This document shows, piece after piece, positions 5,881 through 10,405 of a stretch of DNA of 10,405 nt. The notes under the pieces were generated by a model. That model saw nothing but the letters and a program-made list of their open reading frames with translations, made no database searches and had not been told where the DNA came from. Positions within the stretch are counted from its first letter, which is position 1. Each line of letters begins with the position of its first letter. This DNA comes from Lachnospiraceae bacterium (GTDB taxonomy: Bacteria > Bacillota > Clostridia > Lachnospirales > Lachnospiraceae), in contig JAAWLS010000053.1 in the NCBI GenBank assembly GCA_022798035.1, positions 1 to 10,405 of the forward strand, read 5' to 3'. Both the position numbers and the translations under genes were made by a program.

Positions 5881-6014
5881 ATGATGACGAGTTATGAAGA
5901 ATATTTGAACATGGAACTTAACCTTACTTTTGAGGGTATGCGGTTATGTGTGCAGAGTGTCTGAATCCTGACAGAAAAGAAAAATCGGAGCGTAATTCAG
6001 GCAGAACATTCTAA
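5881..6014 (+). pseudogene. small gene broken by a frameshift
   Basis: AGAGGG around 5870-5875 precedes ATG 5881. Frame 1 reads MMTSYEEYLNMELNLTFEG, then meets a stop at 5962-5964, giving only 27 residues. Moving to the -1 frame at the GGG of 5934-5936 gives a continuation, YAVMCAECLNPDRKEKSERN, that ends at 6012-6014 and contains a CxxC pair. The likeliest history is loss of one G from a GGGG run. The intact product would have been about 44 residues and small enough to be a metal-binding or regulatory peptide, but I do not recognise it. A real 27-residue peptide, programmed frameshifting or a sequencing error cannot be excluded. Confidence 0.4.
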
Positions 6015-6334
6015 ATGTAAAGTGTTTTTCTCATTTTGCATCTTCATTCTGGGACATTTTTTCTAAGTCTGTCCAGTTCCAATGTTTATGAATTAACCTA
6101 TAGAATCTACTTAGACAGCCTGGCCTAGCATTAGGCTGCTTTGCCAAACATTGTGGTAATCTCACCCAAAATCATTAAAATTCCCACTCAATCCTTAGTT
6201 TTATACAGTATACCTTTCTATGCTGTGAACTATGAAGGAATATGGCAGCAAAATGCGCTTGTCTGTTCCTGCAAAATGAGGGGATAGTTATTGAGAGAGG
6301 GATAGGGTTATATCGACCGAAACAGAATAAGAAG
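6015..6334. other. non-coding or degenerate stretch
   Basis: About 320 bp with no supported gene on either strand. Short open frames such as the one from 6242 lack a ribosome site and run through the terminator hairpin. Minor features are an 11-nt palindrome, tatacagtata, near 6206-6216 and a weak inverted repeat around 6118-6142. It may contain the boundary of the integrative element to its right, but no attachment site can be identified from one copy. Confidence 0.4.
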
Positions 6335-6384
6335 CAATACAAAAAGACCATAGTCCCATTCCGGACTGTGGTTTTTTTGTATTG
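6335..6384. terminator. 22-bp hairpin, bidirectional Rho-independent terminator
   Basis: 6335-6356 pairs with 6363-6384 over 22 consecutive base pairs (two G-U) around a 6-nt loop. The GC-rich core accatagtcc/ggactgtggt is followed by seven T (6372-6378) on the plus strand and by a T-run complementary to AAAAA (6341-6345) on the minus strand. It insulates the Xre gene at 6478 from the degenerate stretch on the left. No intact gene ends just before it. Confidence 0.75.
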
Positions 6385-6419
6385 GGCAAATCAGATTTTA
6401 CGGTGCCGTTCTCCGACAG

Positions 6420-6470
6420 CCTCCTGATTTTTTACTCGGAAAAAAACAGGAAAGTAAGAAAATCAGGAGG
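6420..6470 (+). promoter_or_regulatory. inverted repeat covering the ribosome site of the Xre gene
   Basis: cctcctgatttt (6420-6431) is perfectly complementary to aaaatcaggagg (6459-6470). The right arm contains the ribosome site AGGAGG (6465-6470) of the gene starting at 6478, so the folded mRNA would hide it. The 27-nt loop is A-rich. This is either translational control or protection from read-through transcripts. Confidence 0.6.
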
Positions 6471-6477
6471 TCAGAAT

Positions 6478-6795
6478 ATGTATTATGATGTGCAGAAAAG
6501 CGCAGAAAGGATAAGGGATTTAAGGACAGGTAGCAACTTAACCCAGAGCGAGGCGGCAGAGAAGATGGGATTTTCCCTCAGCGGATACCGTAAGCTGGAG
6601 CAGGCACAGAACGGAGGAAGTATAGACAGTCTGATAATGGTAGCAGATTATTACCATATTTCCCTTGATTATCTGGTATATGGAGAGGAACGGGATTACA
6701 TAACAAGTCTGTCCGAGGGTTTGACAGACAGCCAGAAACGGGTTGTCCGGGCTACCATAGCAAGCCTGATACAGAACATAAAAAAATTTTCGTAG
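6478..6795 (+). CDS. Xre-family HTH regulator of the integrative element
   Basis: 105 residues from ATG 6478, fixed by AGGAGG at 6465-6470; a longer frame from 6382 would cross two hairpins and has no ribosome site. Residues ~8-65 are a Cro/CI-type HTH: 'SAERIRDLRTGSNLTQSEAAEKMGFSLSGYRKLEQAQNGGSIDSLIMVADYYHISLDYLVYG', with the typical LTQ..AA..MG recognition region and the 'D.L.YG' closing motif. The C-terminal ~35 residues (SLSEGLTDSQKRVVRATIASLIQNI) form a helical region likely used for dimerisation. Regulators of this kind are typically found in the control region of conjugative or mobilisable elements and often repress excision or transfer genes. Its translation may be limited by the hairpin over its ribosome site. 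Its targets are not known from this window. Confidence 0.88.
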   Translation: MYYDVQKSAERIRDLRTGSNLTQSEAAEKMGFSLSGYRKLEQAQNGGSIDSLIMVADYYHISLDYLVYGEERDYITSLSEGLTDSQKRVVRATIASLIQNIKKFS

Positions 6796-6797
6796 AG

Positions 6798-6834
6798 GTA
6801 ACCGCCACACGGTTACTAAGTAACCGAACTGTGG
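6798..6834 (+). promoter_or_regulatory. two mutually exclusive hairpins after the Xre gene
   Basis: Three 7-nt segments compete: gtaaccg (6798-6804), cggttac (6810-6816) and gtaaccg again (6820-6826). The middle one can pair with either neighbour. The second pairing is reinforced by ccaca (6805-6809) with tgtgg (6830-6834). No strong T-run follows, so it is either a weak terminator or an attenuator-like switch in the leader of the next, decayed gene. Confidence 0.45.
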
Positions 6835-6863
6835 TCTCTGCTTTTAGGAGAAAAGGTTATACA

Positions 6864-7267
6864 ATGGCATTACGAACTGAATAGGACAAGCACACATTCC
6901 GATATATTTTCGCTTTGCCTTGCGGCAGAGTGGCCGGAACCCATTTCGTGCCATGATAATCCTGCATGGTGTCCCACTGAGTTGTTTTTGCGGAAGAAAT
7001 AAAGTTCTTCCTGGATAAGTTGGAGAGCATCCTGTTGCCCGTGAAGGATTGGAGCAGAGGTTACGGCCTACCAGAGCAGCGGCTGGGGGTAATGAATTAT
7101 ACGGACACCACGATTGCAGAAATAATCCTTTCGTGGGAGCGGCGACCTGCATATGAATCCGGATGGGCTGGTAGAAGTGCAGTGGGAACGGGCGAGGTTC
7201 CATGTGTGTAACCCGGCTGGGGGATGAGAGGAATGGCTGGCTGCGTATGCAGCCGGTTGTCCTCTGA
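6864..7267 (+). pseudogene. decayed gene of unknown function
   Basis: AAAGG at 6852-6856 precedes ATG 6864, which reads MALRTE and then an in-frame TAG (6882-6884). Protein-like sequence continues across several frames: DKHTFRYIFALPCGRVAGTHF, then AEEIKFFLDKLESILLPVK (around 7000-7060), WSRGYGLPEQRLGVMNYTD and TIAEIILSWE. In a different frame follow DLHMNPDGLVEVQWERARF and CNPAG, then after the GGGGG run near 7220, DERNGWLRMQPVVL and a stop at 7265-7267. One nonsense change and at least three frameshifts would be needed, so this is probably a dead gene of roughly 130-150 codons. It is more GC-rich than the left half of the window. The open minus-strand frame over the same bases looks like a non-coding shadow. 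Confidence 0.5.
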
Positions 7268-7343
7268 TATAAACGCTTTTGCCCCAAAGAAGAAACGGCA
7301 GAAATAAAAATACAGGACTTTATGGGGGCGGGAGCGTTTATAT
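7267..7343 (+). promoter_or_regulatory. long hairpin in the leader of the recombinase-like/MazF operon
   Basis: atataaacgct (7267-7277) pairs perfectly with agcgtttatat (7333-7343). The stem continues through three G-U pairs and five G-C pairs (gcccc 7281-7285 with ggggc 7325-7329), then aaag/cttt, around a ~28-nt loop. No T-run follows, so it is more likely a structured leader or DNA-level inverted repeat than a terminator. The operon starts 75 bp downstream. Confidence 0.55.
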
Positions 7344-7418
7344 GGGAGGATAACATAGCCGGCAGAGTTTTCCCTTTATAGTATGGTAAAAAGCAGATAT
7401 TTTGATTGGAGGTCATTT

Positions 7419-7799
7419 ATGATGGGCTACGAAAAAAACCAAATAGTAAAAGGTATTTTGTTTATAAGCAGCATGAAGTGTCAGAAGAATGTGGAGCGGA
7501 TGGCGGAGCAGATAACAGTGCAGTGTGCGGGGAGAAACATTCTTGTGGAAGATGTGGCGGTGGAGCATAACCTGATTGGAGATATGGATATGGACAGGCC
7601 GGTGATAAAGTCTGTCGTCAATGCCGTTGTAAACAGGGGTTATGAGGTTCTGGCGCTCCGTAACCAATATGATGTGACAGAGGATTATTCCGATTGGGAG
7701 AAATTTGTGGGCAGCATGGCGGATATGGGTGTGCAGGTGTATCTGGCAGATGCGGGTGAGTTTGCCGGCAGTGTTTATGGAGGGGAAAGTGGAGATTAA
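7419..7799 (+). CDS. catalytically degenerate serine-recombinase-like protein
   Basis: 126 residues from ATG 7419 behind GGAGG (7408-7412). The order of elements matches a resolvase/invertase N-terminal domain. It has a first strand (KGILFISSMK), a long helix, 'VEHNLIGDMDMDRPVIKSVVNAVVNRG' like the 'gisG....RP.l..ll..v..G' segment, a strand 'YEVLALRNQYDVTED' at the 'vlv...dRlsR' position, and 'GVQVYLADAGEF' like 'Gv.v....e'. Arg60 of the RP motif is kept. The Tyr-x-Arg-x-Ser motif of the first strand and the DR..R motif are not (ISSMK; YDVTE), so strand cleavage is unlikely. It overlaps the MazF gene by 11 bp. It may be a DNA-binding or protein-binding partner, perhaps modulating the large recombinase or acting as the toxin's partner. 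That role is inference. Confidence 0.78.
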   Translation: MMGYEKNQIVKGILFISSMKCQKNVERMAEQITVQCAGRNILVEDVAVEHNLIGDMDMDRPVIKSVVNAVVNRGYEVLALRNQYDVTEDYSDWEKFVGSMADMGVQVYLADAGEFAGSVYGGESGD

Positions 7800-8142
7800 A
7801 AGAGGCGACATTATCATTGTGGATTTGGGACAGCATGAAACATCAGTCCAGTCGGGAATCCGGCCTTGTGTTGTTATGAGCAACGACATGGCAAACAGGC
7901 ACAGCCCGGTTATCACGGTTGTCCCGCTTACTTCAAAGATACGGAAAAAACAGTATTTGCCAACTCATGTATTTTTGAACAGATATAGGAATAGCGGGTT
8001 GGAATGCCACAGCCTTGCCCTCTGCGAGCAGATTACTTCCGTTGCTTTTTCGGATGTTTTAGAGGTGGCAGGCAGGGTAAGTTGGAGAAAGATGGCTGAG
8101 ATAGGCCATGCTGTTAAGGTACAGTGTGGATTGGCGGCATGA
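7789..8142 (+). CDS. MazF/PemK-family endoribonuclease toxin
   Basis: 117 residues from GTG 7789, giving the family's typical N-terminus MEIKRGDIIIVDLG. GGAGG at 7779-7783 is 5 bases upstream and lies inside the preceding gene; ATG 7777 is an alternative without a ribosome site. Hallmarks are 'SGIRPCVVMSNDMANRHSPVITVVPLTSKIRKKQYLPTHV', then 'ECHSLALCEQITSV'. Arg25 and Thr48 correspond to the catalytic Arg and Thr of MazF enzymes, which cut single-stranded mRNA at short motifs. The usual 'EQIRT' Arg is replaced (EQITS). Length is normal for the family. No MazE-like gene precedes it; the recombinase-like protein takes that place. Translational coupling is expected at both its ends, since it overlaps both neighbours. 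Confidence 0.9.
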   Translation: MEIKRGDIIIVDLGQHETSVQSGIRPCVVMSNDMANRHSPVITVVPLTSKIRKKQYLPTHVFLNRYRNSGLECHSLALCEQITSVAFSDVLEVAGRVSWRKMAEIGHAVKVQCGLAA

Positions 8143-8299
8143 AAGTGGGTGTGACAGGTTGGATGCTTTAACTTTGGCAAAGAAGTTAGCGGTTCTTGCA
8201 AGGATATATGCGTTAGGATTATTAAATGAAGATGAATATACAAAAGCGAGAAACAGAATTATGCAGGAACACAATGTAGTAACATTTGAACAAGTATAA
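8126..8299 (+). CDS. small SHOCT-like protein of integrative elements
   Basis: 57 residues if GTG 8126 is used (AAGG at 8116-8119, six bases upstream). ATG 8108 is an in-frame alternative adding six residues. It overlaps the MazF gene by 17 bp (35 bp with the alternative). The segment 'DALTLAKKLAVLARIYALGLLNEDEYTKARNRIMQEH' has the pattern of a short two-helix SHOCT-type module: helix, G-L-(L/I)-(N/S)-E-x-E-Y turn, then a helix with K..(I/L). In my knowledge of clostridial elements such small proteins often lie just before large serine recombinases, as here. Role unknown; oligomerisation or a recombination accessory role are possibilities. Confidence 0.7.
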   Translation: MDWRHESGCDRLDALTLAKKLAVLARIYALGLLNEDEYTKARNRIMQEHNVVTFEQV

Positions 8300-8307
8300 G
8301 ATTTTGT

Positions 8308-8342
8308 GAAAGGCAGGAAAAAGAAATTTTTATCTGCCTTTC
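8308..8342 (+). other. hairpin after the MazF operon
   Basis: gaaaggcag (8308-8316) pairs perfectly with ctgcctttc (8334-8342), and an inner aaaaa/ttttt stem closes on a GAAA tetraloop (8323-8326). It begins 9 bp after the last stop codon. It lacks a downstream T-run, so it may mark or protect the 3' end rather than terminate. Confidence 0.5.
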
Positions 8343-8362
8343 GTACATTAGTTAATATTTTC

Positions 8363-8429
8363 TTTTTGATATATAGTAAGGTCAGAAACAAGATAAGAGT
8401 TTGTTTCTGGTTTTACTATATATCAAAGG
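8363..8429 (+). promoter_or_regulatory. 29-bp hairpin abutting the ribosome site of the large recombinase
   Basis: 8363-8391 pairs with 8401-8429 over 29 consecutive positions, counting five G-U pairs, around a 9-nt loop. The core is gatatatagtaa...agaaacaa with ttgtttct...ttactatatatc. It ends one base before AAGGAGG (8430-8436). The three internal positions where the arms differ at the DNA level all keep G-U pairing as RNA on the plus strand, which points to selection at the RNA level. Confidence 0.65.
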
Positions 8430-8443
8430 AAGGAGGAACAGGA

Positions 8444-10132
8444 ATGGCAGGAGAAGTGGAAGTTATTAAAGCGGTAGAAGGAAACGGAATCAGACGCAGG
8501 AATATGGTTGGCAATGGCCTTTCGATTGAAAGAAAAAAAGTGGCGGCATATGTGCGGGTGAGTACCGATGGCGAAGAACAGTTACAGAGCTTTCAGTCAC
8601 AGAAAACATATTATCAAGAGAAGATTTCCAAAGAAAAAGAGTGGGTAATGGTTGGCATCTATGCGGATGAAGCGATTACAGGAACTAAGACAGTCAAGAG
8701 AGACGGTTTCCTGAAAATGATTAACGACTGCATGGCAGGCATGATTGATGTTATCCTCACAAAATCCATATCCAGATTTTCCCGTAATCTGGTAGATACC
8801 CTTCAATATGTCCGTATGCTCAAAGAAAAGGGGATAGCGGTTATTTTTGAAAAAGAGAATATTAACACGCTTTCAATGGAAAGTGAGATGGCATTGGCAT
8901 TGCTTTCCACCCTTGCTCAGAATGAAGTGGAATCGTTATCTGCAAATGTAAAAATGGGAATCAAAATGAAAATGAAACGTGGCGAAATGATGGGGTTCAA
9001 TGGCTGCCTCGGTTATGATTACCATCCAGAGGATAAGAGCATTACTGTAAATCCGGGGGAGGCAGAGAGTGTTCGTGAAATATTCGATATGTATTTAAGA
9101 GGGTATGGTGCGCCGACAATAGCAAAGGAACTGACCAAGCTTGGCAGAAAGAACAAGAAAGGGGAAGTGAAATGGACAGAAAGCGGGATAAGGACGATTA
9201 TCAATAATGAAAAGTATAAGGGAGACCTCCGGCTGGGAAAAACCTTTACGGTTGATCCGATTTCAAAGCGCAGGCTTGAAAATATGGGCGAAGAAGAACA
9301 GTATTATATCAAAGAACACCATGAGCCTATCGTTTCACCCGAAATATGGGATGCAGCACAGGAGATTAAAAAGAGCCGCTACCGCAAAAATGCAATGTCC
9401 ATTGAGGGAACAAGAAAGAAGTACAGTAGGAAATTTGCTTTCAGCAGTATGTGTGAATGTGGATTTTGTGGAAAGTATCTAACGAGACGTGCCCATAATC
9501 AGACAACAACACAGACAAAGCCAGTATGGAAATGCAGGACTGCTACCAATTTTGGCATTGAGAACTGTCCGCACAGCAAGTCAATTGACGAGGCAATCAT
9601 TGAAAATGCCTTCATTGAAATGTTTCATCTACTTGCAGACAACTTTGATGATGTTCTGGATTTGGTTATCCATTCTGTTGAGGAGACATTATCGAATGAT
9701 GAAAGTGCCATTAAGTTGCAAAAGGTAAATAAAACTCTTGACTTGCTGGAATCAAAGAGAAAGAAATTGACCGATATGCTGTTAGATGATAAGATTACGA
9801 AAGAGGCATACGATGCAAAGTATAATGAATTGACACGAAAGATTAACCAGACAAAAGGGGAACGCTCGTTGTATTCTTCAAATGTAGAGGCACAAAAGCA
9901 TGTCAGCCAGAGAATGAAAGAGATTCGTGCCTGTATTACAGAGGCAGATATGCTTGATAAATTCGACAGAGCAGTTTTCGAGAGCATTGTTGAAAAGGTG
10001 ATTGTTGGTGATATGAATGAGGATGGAATAGTCGATCCATATAAGCTGACATTTGTGCTGAAAGGTATGGATGACAGGGTTGTACCGGATGCAAAAAGAC
10101 GGTATAAAAATTTGAATAAGAAAATTGGTTAG
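8444..10132 (+). CDS. large serine recombinase (integrase/excisionase of the element)
   Basis: 562 residues from ATG 8444, set by AAGGAGG at 8430-8436; an in-frame GTG upstream would run through the 29-bp hairpin. The catalytic domain spans residues ~32-165: 'VAAYVRVST' with Tyr36, Arg38 and nucleophile Ser40, 'SISRFSRN' (Arg111, Arg114) and 'EVESLSANVKMG' into helix E. The Recombinase domain follows at ~185-315 (GYDY, EAESVREIFDMYL, G...IA..L, W....I..I..NEKYKG). Then comes a zinc ribbon with Cys339, Cys342, Cys364 and Cys375, a coiled-coil segment at ~420-500, and a C-terminal segment. All features of an active large serine recombinase are present, at the usual length. Such enzymes integrate and excise elements at short att sites. 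Another gene begins 35 bp downstream. The att sites are not in view. Confidence 0.96.
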   Translation: MAGEVEVIKAVEGNGIRRRNMVGNGLSIERKKVAAYVRVSTDGEEQLQSFQSQKTYYQEKISKEKEWVMVGIYADEAITGTKTVKRDGFLKMINDCMAGMIDVILTKSISRFSRNLVDTLQYVRMLKEKGIAVIFEKENINTLSMESEMALALLSTLAQNEVESLSANVKMGIKMKMKRGEMMGFNGCLGYDYHPEDKSITVNPGEAESVREIFDMYLRGYGAPTIAKELTKLGRKNKKGEVKWTESGIRTIINNEKYKGDLRLGKTFTVDPISKRRLENMGEEEQYYIKEHHEPIVSPEIWDAAQEIKKSRYRKNAMSIEGTRKKYSRKFAFSSMCECGFCGKYLTRRAHNQTTTQTKPVWKCRTATNFGIENCPHSKSIDEAIIENAFIEMFHLLADNFDDVLDLVIHSVEETLSNDESAIKLQKVNKTLDLLESKRKKLTDMLLDDKITKEAYDAKYNELTRKINQTKGERSLYSSNVEAQKHVSQRMKEIRACITEADMLDKFDRAVFESIVEKVIVGDMNEDGIVDPYKLTFVLKGMDDRVVPDAKRRYKNLNKKIG

Positions 10133-10167
10133 CATAGCATTACCAAAAAGCAGAAAGGGTTATAAAA

Positions 10168-10405
10168 ATGAACACTCAGAAAGGCTTTTTGGATAATACA
10201 GTGGATGATGGATTTGTAGTAGATGGGACAGAGGAATTGAACACTGAAATGTGTTCTTATATACAAAACGACATAGAAGAAATGTGTTCATCTATGCGTG
10301 ACGACACATGTGGAGACTATTGTGTTGATACAAAAGAAAAACTCGTAGAAGTCCTTTATTTTAGGCACTTTGCGAAGCATTTCATGTTCACTTCGGAGGG
10401 TGAAA
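10168..10405 (+). CDS. start of a further element gene, unrecognised (3' end outside window)
   Basis: AAAGGG (10154-10159) is eight bases before ATG 10168, and the frame stays open for 79 codons to the window edge. It begins MNTQKGFLDNTVDDGFVVDG and is highly acidic. Two near-repeats occur, MCSYIQND and MCSSMRDD, followed by a Cys-containing stretch, TCGDYCVDTKEKLVEVLYF. The last visible part, RHFAKHFMFTSEGE, is more basic and aromatic. No family is recognised from this part. It is close enough to the recombinase to be co-transcribed, so an accessory role in excision or regulation is possible, as is a second recombinase with an unusual N-terminus. Confidence 0.7.
   Translation, partial: MNTQKGFLDNTVDDGFVVDGTEELNTEMCSYIQNDIEEMCSSMRDDTCGDYCVDTKEKLVEVLYFRHFAKHFMFTSEGE

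Noticed and set aside
6382..6477. N-terminal extension of the Xre regulator
   Set aside because: It starts within the terminator hairpin and crosses the ribosome-site hairpin; ATG 6478 has AGGAGG.
6844..7416. 190-codon open frame on the minus strand
   Set aside because: Pro/Cys/Arg-rich composition unlike a folded protein and no ribosome site; it is antisense to protein-like segments on the plus strand.
7413..7916. 167-codon open frame on the minus strand
   Set aside because: Antisense shadow of the recombinase-like and MazF genes, which have recognisable motifs and ribosome sites.
8306..8443. N-terminal extension of the recombinase from an upstream GTG
   Set aside because: It would translate two hairpins and has no ribosome site; AAGGAGG at 8430-8436 sets the start at 8444.
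9625..9987. 120-codon open frame on the minus strand
   Set aside because: Shadow of the recombinase coiled-coil region; Ser/Phe-rich with no homology pattern.

Overview
The window looks like an accessory stretch of a low-to-moderate GC Clostridia genome, most likely Lachnospiraceae. The evidence is AT-rich intergenic DNA, strong GGAGG-type ribosome sites, a clostridial large serine recombinase module, and Big_2/transglutaminase-like secreted proteins. This placement is inference; nothing in the window fixes a species.

Left part (1-3160): three co-oriented genes for exported proteins. First is the C-terminal part of a PepSY/FTP-like protein cut by the window edge. Second is an unrecognised lipoprotein. 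Third, behind its own promoter, is a secreted protein with a Big_2-like Ig domain and a transglutaminase-like C-terminus. A strong terminator at 3112-3155 closes this part.

Middle part (3184-5706): a compact, nearly mirror-symmetric regulatory cluster. Two paralogous genes of unknown function (called A1 and A2 here) lie at the outer ends, both with their 3' ends pointing outward. A1 is divergent from a tandem pair of ribbon-helix-helix proteins. A2 is divergent from a tandem pair of Xre-type HTH proteins. The HTH duplication carries its promoter region and a palindromic operator-like site with it; a third, diverged copy of the site lies just upstream of A2. This is the best candidate here for an undescribed system.

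Degenerate stretch (5707-6477): one small frameshifted gene, otherwise no supported coding sequence, ending in a 22-bp hairpin terminator.

Right part (6478-10405): the recombination/control end of an integrative element. In order it holds an Xre repressor, a decayed gene, and an overlapping operon of a catalytically degenerate serine-recombinase-like protein, a MazF/PemK toxin and a small SHOCT-like protein. These are followed by a full-length large serine recombinase and the start of another gene that runs off the edge. Long inverted repeats precede nearly every gene in this part, and two of them cover or abut a ribosome binding site, so RNA-level control of the module is plausible. No MazE-like antitoxin is visible; the recombinase-like protein occupies its position. 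No tRNA, rRNA or CRISPR array was seen.
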